Assembly (NCBI RefSeq): GCF_000732325.1 | Contig: NZ_BBIW01000007.1 | Span: 186,001-250,000, forward strand | Direction: 5' to 3' | From: Paenibacillus sp. TCA20 | Lineage (GTDB): Bacteria; Bacillota; Bacilli; Paenibacillales; Paenibacillaceae | DNA length: 64,000 bases | Shown: one piece after another, positions 9,321 through 17,319 of the stretch | How the letters are laid out: each line of letters opens with the position of its first letter | Numbering within the stretch: position 1 is the stretch's first letter | Translations under genes and position numbers: made by a program | The notes under the pieces: generated by a model | The model's input: only the letters and a program-made list of their open reading frames with translations | What the model was told of the DNA's origin: nothing | The model's database searches: none

Positions 9321-10265
9321 TTATGCTCCGGATAGAATTCCTTCGATCCGGTCCAGAACTTCCGTCTCTAATTCAATTCCAGAAGCACCGATATTTTCTT
9401 TGACCTGCTCTGGACGGCTTGCACCCACAAGTGCACTGGATACATTCGGCTGGCGCAGAATCCAGGCAAGGGCCAGCTGACCCACCTTAATATCCAGCTC
9501 GCCGGCAATGTCGATTAACTGCCGTACCTTCTCAATCCGTTCAGGGCTCATTTTCTTGTCATCCCATCCGAGCCTTGCAGCACGGCTGTCTTCTGGAATG
9601 CTGTCTGTATCGTTATATTTACCAGTCAGCAGTCCTTGTGCCAGTGGAGAATACACGACTTGTCCGATCCCCTTCTCCTCACCAAGCGGAATAATCTCAT
9701 CTTCAATGTAACGCTCAAACATATTATAAATCGGCTGGTTCACGACGATCCGATCAAGCAAATAACGATCCGCAAGACCCAGCGCGGCCTCCATCTGAGC
9801 TGCTGTCCACTGACTGACTCCGACATACAGCACTTTGCCTTGGCGAACCAGATCATCCAGTGCTCTCAGTGTCTCTAGCAGTGGCGTTTCTGGATGGAAC
9901 CGGTGGCAATAATAAATATCTACATAATCCGTGCCGAGCCTTCTAAGGCTTGCTTCGCACTGCTCCATAATATGCTTCCTGGAGAGGCCTTGATCATTCG
10001 GGCCCTCGCCCATCTTGCCGAATACTTTGGTAGCCAGCACATAGGACTCCCTTGTGTAATTCTTCAGTGTCTTCCCCAGCAGCTCTTCTGCTGCTCCGCG
10101 TTCGTATACATTGGCTGTATCAAAGAAGTTGATCCCCGCATCGTATGCAGTTTCAATGGAACGAACCGCGTTCTCCTGCTCAACGTATCCTCCATACGTG
10201 AGCCAGCTTCCAAGACTGATCTCGCTGACCTTCACACCGCTGCCACCTAATCTCCGGTACTTCAT
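9321..10265 (-). CDS. Aldo/keto reductase, Kv-beta/YhdN-like
   Basis: 314 residues. A TIM-barrel NAD(P)H oxidoreductase with the catalytic Asp/Tyr (FFDTANVYERGAAEELLG), Lys (ATKVFGKM) and His (YYCHRFHP), and the C-terminal cofactor site GASRPEQVKENI. It reduces aldehydes or ketones in the cytoplasm; the closest named groups are the potassium-channel beta-subunit-like/YhdN reductases. The start MKYRRLG fits the family and gives a good distance from GGGAGG; a start three codons upstream would sit on the ribosome site. Monocistronic, with its own terminator. Substrate unknown. Confidence 0.9.
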   Translation of the reverse strand: MKYRRLGGSGVKVSEISLGSWLTYGGYVEQENAVRSIETAYDAGINFFDTANVYERGAAEELLGKTLKNYTRESYVLATKVFGKMGEGPNDQGLSRKHIMEQCEASLRRLGTDYVDIYYCHRFHPETPLLETLRALDDLVRQGKVLYVGVSQWTAAQMEAALGLADRYLLDRIVVNQPIYNMFERYIEDEIIPLGEEKGIGQVVYSPLAQGLLTGKYNDTDSIPEDSRAARLGWDDKKMSPERIEKVRQLIDIAGELDIKVGQLALAWILRQPNVSSALVGASRPEQVKENIGASGIELETEVLDRIEGILSGA

Positions 10266-10369
10266 GCGTGCCATTCCTCCCTTGAAAAATATGTATCTGT
10301 TTCCTTTTTAATATAAACCTTCGGCTTTGAAATGAAAAGGAGGCGACAATTCCTATAAGCCAAAATAAA

Positions 10370-10403
10370 TAACAAAAAATCCGGTACAACAAGCGTACCG
10401 GAT
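10370..10403 (-). terminator. Terminator of the ATP-grasp/DUF350 operon
   Basis: Perfect 9-bp stem ATCCGGTAC/GTACCGGAT (10379-10403) followed on the minus strand by a run of T. It lies 17 bases past the DUF350 stop. Confidence 0.8.
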
Positions 10404-10420
10404 AGCGGATTATGCATCAC

Positions 10421-10825
10421 CTACAACAAAAACGTTCCTATGACGAGAGAGACCCCGATAATAATGGAGCGAAGCAATTGAGCCACCGCCATATTCCCTT
10501 TCTCAATCTCTTCACACACTTTGAACTTCGGCGTTATAAAATCAAATATAAGATATACAAGAATAAGTACAACAATACCCACTACAGACCAGACAAGCAT
10601 ATCTACCCATGAATGCGAGCTGAAGGAGACCATCGCCACGATAATACACAGACCAAGCAGCTTGCTGCCCATGTATACCCCGGCCGCTTCATTCCCTCCT
10701 CTAATTTCCTTCCCGTCATCAAACCGGGTAACCTTACTGAACAGGGTGTATCCGACGAACAGGATTACCAGGATCAGGACGATCCCAATCGCCACATTCA
10801 GCAAATCGACTCCGAAATTCTCCAT
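10421..10825 (-). CDS. DUF350 (YjfL-like) membrane protein
   Basis: 134 residues with about four hydrophobic helices in two similar halves (NVAIGIVLILVILFVGYTLFS and the C-terminal LLRSIIIGVSLVIGTFL), as in DUF350/YjfL proteins. The family has no established biochemical role. Its genes recur next to glutathionylspermidine-synthase-like ATP-grasp genes in envelope-stress (PspA-linked) operons, as here. It starts three bases after the ATP-grasp stop, with GGAGG overlapping that gene's end. Last gene of the four-gene operon. Confidence 0.82.
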   Translation of the reverse strand: MENFGVDLLNVAIGIVLILVILFVGYTLFSKVTRFDDGKEIRGGNEAAGVYMGSKLLGLCIIVAMVSFSSHSWVDMLVWSVVGIVVLILVYLIFDFITPKFKVCEEIEKGNMAVAQLLRSIIIGVSLVIGTFLL

Positions 10826-10828
10826 TTT

Positions 10829-12163
10829 CTAATGTTCCTCCTTCATATATATAGGAAATGCAGCCGGACAATAATAAGCCATATCCCCTGTAATTCTACC
10901 GCCTACGCGAGGGAGCAGCCCTGAATAGTGACCCCCAATAACATAAACTCCGGTTAATAAGTATCCGGAAAAAGGACCGTCTTCCGTATGTACCTGCACA
11001 TTTTCCATCTGACAGCGCAGCTGATAAATGAGCGGCTGATTTCCGTAATAGTTCTGAATGTCCTCCCGGCTGTCTTCCTCGCTCTGTCCCCATTCCGCTT
11101 CCGTCAATTGGCCTGCCTCATCAAACAGGGAAGTGCCCTTGCCTTCTCTGCCCCAATATCCCTTAGCAACATATGCCTGGCCCTGTTGAATAAATAATGC
11201 GGGATTGTAATAGGTTGGCAGCAGATACTGCTGTATGGCCTCCAGCTGCTGATCCGTATACAGAGGTTCACCCAGCAGGTCACTTGCCTCTTCGTGCCGT
11301 TCATATAGTGACCAGATCAGAGCCATGAAGCCTTTGCTCTGCGTGAGTATGCTTTGGGCCGGATTAATAAGACCTAACTTCCCCTCTTCTACCAGCTCAA
11401 GCATCCATTCTCCAATTCTGTCCTCTGTATCCTCAGCTTCGTCATTGACCAGATACTCTAATGGATACAGCCGATATAACACCGATATGCGTTCACCATC
11501 GGAATACAGCCCCTCACCTCGGACGATTTCCAGCTCAGATAGTGGAACATAGCAGGCATCATAGCCCATTTCTTGAACGATCTCCATCAGATACTCGGTG
11601 TTGCGCCGATCCTCCACATGCCATTCATAGCAGGTAAATACAACGCGGCCGCCAAGTCCAATCGATTTATAATGCTCAAGCAGCTGGCGAAAAGCGTGCG
11701 CAATATGCAGTCTCATCTTCACCGAAGTGGCCTGCAGCCCGCAAGTATGACTCTCGATCAGCTCCCGTGCAAGGTACGAGGCTTCGGGAATTCCTGTCGG
11801 GGTATCCGTATTATTCTCAATACACTTGATCTTCCCGCTGGGCGCAAGAATAAAATCCTGCCTGGATACCCCGTGTCCAGGGACCTCCATTCGTGCTGCT
11901 GGAACAAGGCTTGCGGGAACACCCAGTTGCTGCGTAAGAAAGGCATCCGGCAAATATCGCTGGGCAAAACGCAGTGTGCTCAGATAGATGTTGTCGATCA
12001 TCTCCGAGGCATACATCAGCTGCTCGATTTCTTTTTCTGAGTAACGTACTGCAGCAGGGAGACAATACTGTTTGCCGTACATCCGATGGTAGGGAATCTG
12101 TTCAGCTCTCTCCCCGGCAAAAATTTCATCATGCGGCTTATCAAATGGCAAAATTCGATTCAT
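10829..12163 (-). CDS. Glutathionylspermidine-synthase-like ATP-grasp enzyme (YjfC/YgiC type)
   Basis: 444 residues of the GSP_synth ATP-grasp fold. Visible features are the acidic ENNTDTPTGIPEASYLARE segment (metal/substrate side), the nucleotide region FVIQ-like AYVAKGYWGREGKG, and a C-terminal SGYLLTGVYVIGGHYSGLLPRVGG. It lacks the N-terminal amidase domain of E. coli Gss, as do YjfC and YgiC. Such enzymes are predicted to form amide bonds between a carboxylate and an amine using ATP; the substrate is not established. It sits five bases after the lipoprotein gene and three before DUF350, so all act together. Predicted cytoplasmic. Confidence 0.82.
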   Translation of the reverse strand: MNRILPFDKPHDEIFAGERAEQIPYHRMYGKQYCLPAAVRYSEKEIEQLMYASEMIDNIYLSTLRFAQRYLPDAFLTQQLGVPASLVPAARMEVPGHGVSRQDFILAPSGKIKCIENNTDTPTGIPEASYLARELIESHTCGLQATSVKMRLHIAHAFRQLLEHYKSIGLGGRVVFTCYEWHVEDRRNTEYLMEIVQEMGYDACYVPLSELEIVRGEGLYSDGERISVLYRLYPLEYLVNDEAEDTEDRIGEWMLELVEEGKLGLINPAQSILTQSKGFMALIWSLYERHEEASDLLGEPLYTDQQLEAIQQYLLPTYYNPALFIQQGQAYVAKGYWGREGKGTSLFDEAGQLTEAEWGQSEEDSREDIQNYYGNQPLIYQLRCQMENVQVHTEDGPFSGYLLTGVYVIGGHYSGLLPRVGGRITGDMAYYCPAAFPIYMKEEH

Positions 12164-12168
12164 GCGGC

Positions 12169-12507
12169 CTATCCTCCAGAGCTGAAGAATCCGCCGCTGC
12201 CAAAGCCCTTGGAGCTGGAACTCGAGCTTGATTTATAAGTAGCTGAGGATTTGCCTGATGATGAGCTTGATCCGCTGCTGCCTCCATAGTAATAAGCTCC
12301 GCCGCCGCTCGACCCGCTGTTATCATCACAATATCCATCATTATTATAATCGTAGCAGTCATCCGAATTAGTGCCGCAGCCTGCTAGCGCTACAGGGAGG
12401 GTGAGGAGAAGAGAGAAGGTCACCATCTTCTGTGCGTTTATTTTCTTAGGAGGCTTATTCGTTCTAAGTCTACTGTCTTCCGTCATTTCAGGGTTCTGTC
12501 CGTTCAT
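12169..12507 (-). CDS. Ser/Gly-rich lipoprotein with acidic DxDxD-like motif
   Basis: 112 residues. A basic start (KPPKKINAQK) is followed by a hydrophobic segment and lipobox LAGC, so it is a lipoprotein. The mature part has an acidic CYDYNNDGYCDDNSG motif with two cysteines, resembling a short calcium-binding loop, then a Gly/Ser/Tyr low-complexity tail. E. coli YjfM/YgiB proteins in the comparable operons are also small, low-complexity and envelope-linked. The start is the ATG one base after the upstream stop, behind GAGGTG; the GTG four codons earlier lies within the ribosome site. Function unknown. Confidence 0.7.
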   Translation of the reverse strand: MNGQNPEMTEDSRLRTNKPPKKINAQKMVTFSLLLTLPVALAGCGTNSDDCYDYNNDGYCDDNSGSSGGGAYYYGGSSGSSSSSGKSSATYKSSSSSSSKGFGSGGFFSSGG

Positions 12508-12508
12508 C

Positions 12509-12988
12509 TTAGAATTCACCTCGTTTCAAATACAGCACAACCTTGGACCGATCGGTATCAAACACGGTGTACACACTCTCATAGGTTTCATCACGGTGAA
12601 CTAGATAATGATCCAGCAGGAGCCGTGCAATATCCATTGTCGAGGACAGAGGGATATTCAGCTCGAACGACTGGAAGGATCGCCCCTTCCACAATACATA
12701 TTCACAAGCGATACTGCCTGACGATACTTGATAAGCATCGAATGCGGCTTCATACAGTGCTTTTCCATAGCTGTAGTCTTCCGGATTGAATTTCTTCGCG
12801 TAGATCAAATGTCGATGTCCATCTTCCGATTCGTTAGCCGTATGCTCATACAGCTCGCCGCGAATGATCGTTGCATTCACCAGCTTGCGGACAAACAGCT
12901 CTTCTTGAGACACATGAAGCTGAGTGAGCGGTTCAATCACTTTCTTATCCGACTCAGACCAGTGCTCATATATTACCGGTACATGCAT
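12509..12988 (-). CDS. Conserved-looking protein of unknown function, first gene of the ATP-grasp operon
   Basis: 159 residues, predicted soluble, no signal or membrane segment, mixed alpha/beta, ending RSKVVLYLKRGEF. I do not recognise the family. It heads a four-gene operon (unknown, lipoprotein, ATP-grasp, DUF350) with gaps of one to five bases, so it is likely to serve the same envelope function. In related operons this slot is taken by DUF2170, DUF4178 or DUF2491 proteins, but I cannot match it to any of these by eye. Start codon ATG follows GGGAGA at a long spacing. Confidence 0.65.
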   Translation of the reverse strand: MHVPVIYEHWSESDKKVIEPLTQLHVSQEELFVRKLVNATIIRGELYEHTANESEDGHRHLIYAKKFNPEDYSYGKALYEAAFDAYQVSSGSIACEYVLWKGRSFQSFELNIPLSSTMDIARLLLDHYLVHRDETYESVYTVFDTDRSKVVLYLKRGEF

Positions 12989-13061
12989 GTTGTTATCTGT
13001 CTCCCATCTTGAGTCTTCTCTTGCCTTACAGATCAGGCCTCTTGTTTATGCTTAATTTTAA

Positions 13062-13664
13062 ACGCACCAACAGGGGAAGAGGTTACAAAAATTTTCAAAA
13101 TTTCCTTTAACACCTTTTATATGGATAAGGATTGTATGCAACATTTTGACGATTTTCTTTTTCTATTATGGGCTCTCATCTGTAGGACTCAATCTAGACG
13201 GCTTCGTATCCGGGACACTGGGTCTAACCATCTACACCTCTGCCTTTGTGGCCGAATCCATCCGGGCAGGGATTCAATCCGTACCCAAAGGGCAGCTGGA
13301 GGCAGCCCGCTCTTCGGGGCTCAGCTATATCCAGACGATGGTGCATGTCGTGATGCCCCAGGCAGTTCGCATCGTGCTTCCGGCCATGGGGAATCAGTCC
13401 ATCAATCTGGTGAAGAATTCTTCCATACTGGCCGTCGTTGCCGGACTGGATCTGATGTATTTTGCAGACAGCGTCAATTCAGCTACCTTCCAGACGCTAT
13501 CGGTCTATACCGTTGTTGCTATTCTCTATCTCGTGATTACACTTCCGTTAAACTTCCTTGTCCACTACTTGGAGAAACGCTTAAATCAGCGCGAAATCCG
13601 AAATACAACCAAAAAATCGCGTTCACCCAAGCTGCCAAGAGGACTGGACAGGCCGCTTAACTAG
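13062..13664 (+). pseudogene. N-terminally truncated amino-acid ABC permease (HisM/GlnP type)
   Basis: The open frame encodes the last ~170 residues of a polar amino-acid permease, including the EAA loop (GQLEAARSSGLSYIQTMVHVVMPQAVRIVLP). Family members have 215-230 residues; the first one or two membrane helices are missing. The frame is open upstream to a stop at 13059-13061 but has no ATG and no clear ribosome site; the first usable codon is a TTG at 13146. No ATPase or binding-protein gene lies upstream, where these normally sit. It is most likely the remnant of a deletion that removed the front of an importer operon. Confidence 0.7.
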
Positions 13665-13694
13665 CTTCTTCAGACGTGAAAGGAGGAGGACAAA

Positions 13695-14348
13695 ATGGAT
13701 TTTGCAGGCGCTTATACCTGGCCCTATATACGATTTCTTCTTGAAGGCTTCATGCTGACATTGCAGGTCGCCGGTGTCGCCATCCTGCTCAGCTTCATCG
13801 TTGGCATTATCCTAGGCACCATTCGATATACGAAGTTTCCCGTTATTTCGCAGATCGTTGCCGTGGTCGTGGATACGATCCGCAACCTCCCGCTCTTTCT
13901 CATCATTCTGGTATCATACCTGATCCTTCCTCAGTTCGGAATCAACATGTCCGTATTCTGGGCTGCTGTATTCGGACTGACGATATTTGAAGGCTGTATG
14001 ATCGCCGAGATACTCCGCGGCGGACTTAATTCCATAGATAAAGGGCAGATTGAAGCAGCACGTTCATCGGGCCTCAGCTACTTTCAGACACTGCGTCTGA
14101 TTACACTCCCGCAGGCGCTGCGCCGCATGGTGCCTCCCCTGCTCAGCCAGACTATATCTTTGCTGAAGGATACTTCACTTGCTGTCGCCATCTCCTTGCC
14201 GGAGCTGATGAATCACGTGCGTATAGTCGGAGGACAAAATCCAGATTTCTACCTTCCGATGATTGTTTTTGCCGCGATGCTCTACTTTATCGTTAATTAT
14301 TCGCTATCTCTCTTTGCCCGGAGACTGGAGACCCGCGTCGACGCTTAA
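13695..14348 (+). CDS. Polar amino-acid ABC transporter permease
   Basis: 217 residues, full length for the HisM/GlnP family. It has about five membrane helices and the EAA loop that contacts the ATPase (GQIEAARSSGLSYFQTLRLITLPQALRRMVPP). ATG behind AGGAGGA. It follows the truncated paralogous permease by 30 bases; pairs like this are the two-permease module of glutamine/glutamate importers (glnM-glnP). Without the partner ATPase and binding protein nearby it is probably non-functional or borrows components from elsewhere. A strong terminator follows. Confidence 0.85.
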   Translation: MDFAGAYTWPYIRFLLEGFMLTLQVAGVAILLSFIVGIILGTIRYTKFPVISQIVAVVVDTIRNLPLFLIILVSYLILPQFGINMSVFWAAVFGLTIFEGCMIAEILRGGLNSIDKGQIEAARSSGLSYFQTLRLITLPQALRRMVPPLLSQTISLLKDTSLAVAISLPELMNHVRIVGGQNPDFYLPMIVFAAMLYFIVNYSLSLFARRLETRVDA

Positions 14349-14377
14349 TCGTCTTATGGGTAGAGGCTGGATAAGTG

Positions 14378-14430
14378 AAACTGCACCCCGATTGTTAGAC
14401 ACTCACTAACAGTTGGAGGTGCAGTTTTTA
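14378..14430 (+). terminator. Terminator after the amino-acid permease genes
   Basis: Long hairpin: AAACTGCACC pairs with GGTGCAGTTT, inner TGTTAG pairs with CTAACA, followed by TTTTTATAT. Confidence 0.85.
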
Positions 14431-14485
14431 TATGATTAAGTAGACTTTGAACTGTATCCACTTGTTAATAGGAGGATCAATCATT

Positions 14486-14869
14486 TTGAAGAATAAGAAA
14501 TGGATCTTATCGTTTATTTCCTTGTTTATTATCATTTACATTGCATTCGGCTTTTGGATAGCGAGTGATACCAAACTAATTTTAGAAAAATCTCTTGAAT
14601 CTGTTGATGATTATACCGAATACATGAGCCAGTCATTTTTTGATAACACCAATATACCGGCAAGAGGCGATACTTCAAGCCATTTTACATATCATCCTGA
14701 AAATCATAAAATAGGCACTGTTTTTCCACTACATTTCTTCTTCATTTCAAAAGTATTTGTAACGCATGAATACGATCAGCCTGACTTCGGATTTCGTGAA
14801 ACACTCACAATAAATCTAAAGCTTATGAACGGGCACTGGTATGCTTCAAACGTTAAATTTAATCCGTAG
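14486..14869 (+). CDS. Small membrane-anchored protein of unknown function
   Basis: 127 residues from a TTG behind AGGAGG. One N-terminal hydrophobic helix (SFISLFIIIYIAFGFWIA) is followed by an extracytoplasmic domain rich in aromatic residues. Visibly more AT-rich than its neighbours, which may mark recent acquisition. No family is recognised. It sits alone between two terminators. Confidence 0.6.
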   Translation: MKNKKWILSFISLFIIIYIAFGFWIASDTKLILEKSLESVDDYTEYMSQSFFDNTNIPARGDTSSHFTYHPENHKIGTVFPLHFFFISKVFVTHEYDQPDFGFRETLTINLKLMNGHWYASNVKFNP

Positions 14870-14940
14870 CGGCTCAGGCATCCTCATATCCTTCTTCAAG
14901 TCGAACAAAGCGTAGATCATCTTTTTTCTCATTTCCACAC

Positions 14941-14983
14941 AGAACCTGAATATCCTATTCATAAGGATTGCCAGGTTCTTTTG
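14941..14983 (+). terminator. Terminator after the 127-residue gene
   Basis: AGAACCTG...CAGGTTCT outer stem with inner ATCC/GGAT pairing, followed by TTTTG. Confidence 0.7.
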
Positions 14984-15036
14984 TATGCATCGTCTTGAAG
15001 ATGTCGATACTTGCAATAAAAGGAGGCTGCCTTGAC

Positions 15037-15330
15037 GTGAACACCTTGCTTATTGCCCTGTTTATTATTCTCCCCTTCATTCTGAGTGCCATTTCTCTGC
15101 TCTTCAAGCCGATACAGAGAGTGCTGCACTTCATTGCCTTGTTCTGTTTCTATGCCGCAGGGGTATGCCTGTTAATCTCTGTCTATCACACGAATATGAG
15201 CGGCATGACCTTCACGACGCAGATTCATCACATCCTGCTCGACCCGCTGTTCGTCATTCCTGCTGCTTACCTTGGAATCTACATTCCATTCCTCATCATT
15301 ACGTACCTTCTGCTCCCCAAGAAGAAATGA
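15037..15330 (+). CDS. Small three-helix membrane protein of unknown function
   Basis: 97 residues from a GTG placed 10 bases after AAAGGAGG. Three hydrophobic segments (NTLLIALFIILPFILSAISLL, LHFIALFCFYAAGVCLLIS, LFVIPAAYLGIYIPFLIITYLL) make it an integral membrane protein with little else. No family is recognised. The strong ribosome site supports it. Confidence 0.6.
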   Translation: MNTLLIALFIILPFILSAISLLFKPIQRVLHFIALFCFYAAGVCLLISVYHTNMSGMTFTTQIHHILLDPLFVIPAAYLGIYIPFLIITYLLLPKKK

Positions 15331-15380
15331 TGATTGTCACGGCTTAATAAAAAATAATCCAACAAAATACAGATTAACAA

Positions 15381-15437
15381 TTGCAATTTGATTAAAAAAC
15401 ATGCATAATAAAATCATTGATAATGATTATCATTATT
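15381..15437 (+). promoter_or_regulatory. Promoter with near-perfect Fur box
   Basis: TTGCAA (15381-15386), 17-base spacer, CATAAT (15404-15409). The 19-base GATAATGATTATCATTATT (15419-15437), just after the expected transcription start, matches the Fur consensus at 18 of 19 positions. This predicts iron repression of the 51-residue gene below. Confidence 0.85.
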
Positions 15438-15495
15438 GTAGGTTGTCTTCATGACACACTGCAAATTTTCTATATAAAGGGGACTCTAAGACAGA

Positions 15496-15651
15496 ATGAA
15501 AGCATCCGTAACCAAAACTACTCTGCAGCTTGATGATTATCTGGACCTGCTTAATCTGGCGGTGTCCATTGGCGACGAGAAATGGCAGAAGGAAATTATT
15601 CGCAAATTGTCTTATACTTATCCTGCAAAAGCCGCTACCCATATGAAGTAA
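15496..15651 (+). CDS. 51-residue Fur-controlled micro-protein
   Basis: ATG to TAA in one short frame, 59 bases downstream of the Fur box and followed by a terminator. The product is soluble, helical and without signal peptide; its middle (LDDYLDLLNLAVSIGDEKWQKEIIRKLSYTY) loosely resembles the IDEAL-domain pattern of short helical Firmicute proteins. In B. subtilis the Fur regulon includes the small proteins FbpA, FbpB and FbpC, which act with the iron-sparing sRNA FsrA, so an analogous role is an attractive guess. The ribosome site (AAGGGGA) is 13 bases from ATG, longer than usual. No homolog is recognised with confidence. Confidence 0.65.
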   Translation: MKASVTKTTLQLDDYLDLLNLAVSIGDEKWQKEIIRKLSYTYPAKAATHMK

Positions 15652-15709
15652 CTCATACTTAACTCACATATAGAATTGAGAGCATGCTGTCGATTCTCAT
15701 TCAATTCAA

Positions 15710-15747
15710 AGACACCCATTCCAGAGCGGCGGGTGTCTATTTTATTT
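15710..15747. terminator. Bidirectional terminator between micro-protein and fnr
   Basis: AGACACCC/GGGTGTCT 8-bp stem. The plus side is followed by ATTTTATTT; the minus side can serve as fnr-proximal hairpin for the opposite strand with a weaker T run. Confidence 0.75.
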
Positions 15748-15761
15748 GATCCATAGATCAT

Positions 15762-16508
15762 TTATAATCTGCAAATCTTCGAAGAGCACGCATGATTCGA
15801 AGGGCAGCCGCAAATTTCATGCAGCTCCTTCAGCTCACGAATGAGTATTTTCCCTTGGGTCACTTCAATGATCCCTTGATCCTTCCATCCGCTCAGCGTC
15901 TTCGTCACATTCTCACGTGTCGCACCAATCATCTCAGCAAGATCGGCATGGTTCAGCTTTTTCATAATTAGAATTCCTTCCGGCGTCGCTTTACCATAAC
16001 TGTTGCTCGCTCTCACCAGCATTGATGCCAGCGCTCCCGCCTTGCCGTTCATTAACAAATCGCGCAGCTTAAGCTGTGTAATCCGCTGCATCGTTCCCAT
16101 CCACCGAATGAACTCCAGCGCTATATTTCCGTTCTCACTAAGGAGTTTCTCCAGATCATTCATCATGATGACTCCAACCACGCCGCTCTCAACCACTTCC
16201 GCCCCTTGCCCGTAGGCTTCACCGTCTACACCGCCGAACTCCCCTAGCAGATCGCCGGCATGCATGAAGGACAATATGATCTGCTTCCCGTCCTCGCTCA
16301 TCTTGGTCATCTTAATCCGACCCGATTTGACATAATAAATCGCTTCTACATCGTCACCTTCGTAATACAATATTTCTCCGGCCGTGATCGTCTTGGGCTG
16401 CATGATGCTTAGAAGGGCATCTTTAAGCAACGCCTCTCCTTGAATGTCCGTTCCGCCAATACCACTCACCGTCGCCTCACGTCTCCTTTGGTTAAGTACA
16501 ATTGTCAT
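15762..16508 (-). CDS. fnr: Crp/Fnr-family regulator with C-terminal cysteine cluster
   Basis: 248 residues from the ATG nine bases after GGAGG. N-terminal cyclic-nucleotide-type beta-roll (ILYYEGDDVEAIYYVKSGRIKMTK), dimer helix, then a Crp-type HTH (LNHADLAEMIGATRENVTKTLSGW). The last 20 residues hold four cysteines (CGCPSNHACSSKIC), like the C-terminal iron-sulfur ligands of Bacillus Fnr rather than the N-terminal ones of E. coli FNR. Oxygen sensing and activation of anaerobic nitrate genes is therefore likely. It is divergent from nreA, with an FNR-like dyad between them. Confidence 0.83.
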   Translation of the reverse strand: MTIVLNQRRREATVSGIGGTDIQGEALLKDALLSIMQPKTITAGEILYYEGDDVEAIYYVKSGRIKMTKMSEDGKQIILSFMHAGDLLGEFGGVDGEAYGQGAEVVESGVVGVIMMNDLEKLLSENGNIALEFIRWMGTMQRITQLKLRDLLMNGKAGALASMLVRASNSYGKATPEGILIMKKLNHADLAEMIGATRENVTKTLSGWKDQGIIEVTQGKILIRELKELHEICGCPSNHACSSKICRL

Positions 16509-16627
16509 CTCCATCCGCCTCCACTCTCTCTTTGATTCTATTGTACCGTGTACGGGTCTGGGCTGTGATCAGGGAAAAACCTGATTTTTGAAGTGAATTC
16601 CCCCTAAATTCATCCATTATTTCTCCA

Positions 16628-16643
16628 AGTGAAGTTTTTCACT
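16628..16643. promoter_or_regulatory. FNR/CRP-like operator between fnr and nreA
   Basis: AGTGA-N6-TCACT perfect dyad, close to the Bacillus Fnr site TGTGA-N6-TCACA. If it acts at -41.5, transcription of nreA would start near 16677 with TAATGA (16664-16669) as -10; that promoter is tentative. Confidence 0.6.
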
Positions 16644-16755
16644 GCCGCCGTATACATTTACGGTAATGATTAATGCATGAATCCATAACATCCATGATTA
16701 AAATAGTGAAACGGATTCATACAAGTGGAAAAATATAAAAAGGATGTGATGACCC

Positions 16756-17208
16756 ATGCACCGCTTAACCCTATTGGACGAAGAGGCTTTAAACCGTTTG
16801 CATCAAAATTTGACATCGGACTTTACTGCGATCGTGCTTCTCACAGAGCCTGAGGGCAAGCTTAGGGTCATTTCAAGCTTAGGCCGCCGCAGCGAACGCA
16901 CGAGCAAACTAGCCTTCCGCCCAAGCCAAGGAATAGCCCAGCATGTATTTAAGTATGGGCGTAAATATATGATTGATGGATCCAGTCTGGACCTGTCCGG
17001 GCTCCGCCAGGCCTGCCCCCTCCTGCTCGCTGAGCGGCTGAAGAGCATCATCGCCGTACCGATCCTGCATAACAAACTACCTGTCGGCCTGATCATTACC
17101 GGCCATCGTTCTAACTACACTTTCACCGACACCGATATTAAACGAGCACAGAATGAAGCTAATGTTATTTCTCAATCTATAAACGCGTTTTATCCTGTAT
17201 CTCCCTGA
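16756..17208 (+). CDS. nreA: GAF-domain nitrate receptor NreA-like
   Basis: 150 residues, a single GAF domain (GIAQHVFKYGRKYMIDG, SIIAVPILHNKLPVGLIITG), the same size and layout as NreA of staphylococci, which binds nitrate and modulates the NreB/NreC pair. ATG behind AAAGGATG. It directly precedes a NarL-type regulator and a HisKA_3 kinase, giving the A-C-B gene set. Cytoplasmic. The assignment rests mainly on context, since GAF domains are generic. Confidence 0.75.
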   Translation: MHRLTLLDEEALNRLHQNLTSDFTAIVLLTEPEGKLRVISSLGRRSERTSKLAFRPSQGIAQHVFKYGRKYMIDGSSLDLSGLRQACPLLLAERLKSIIAVPILHNKLPVGLIITGHRSNYTFTDTDIKRAQNEANVISQSINAFYPVSP

Positions 17209-17319
17209 TCATTCATGTATATAAGAGACATGTTGATATGGATTCGTCTGTGCAGCGTTTTCCTGTGTGTAGTAGAATGGTAGTTAGATGACACTGTCAG
17301 GGAAACGGAGGAGAGTCTA

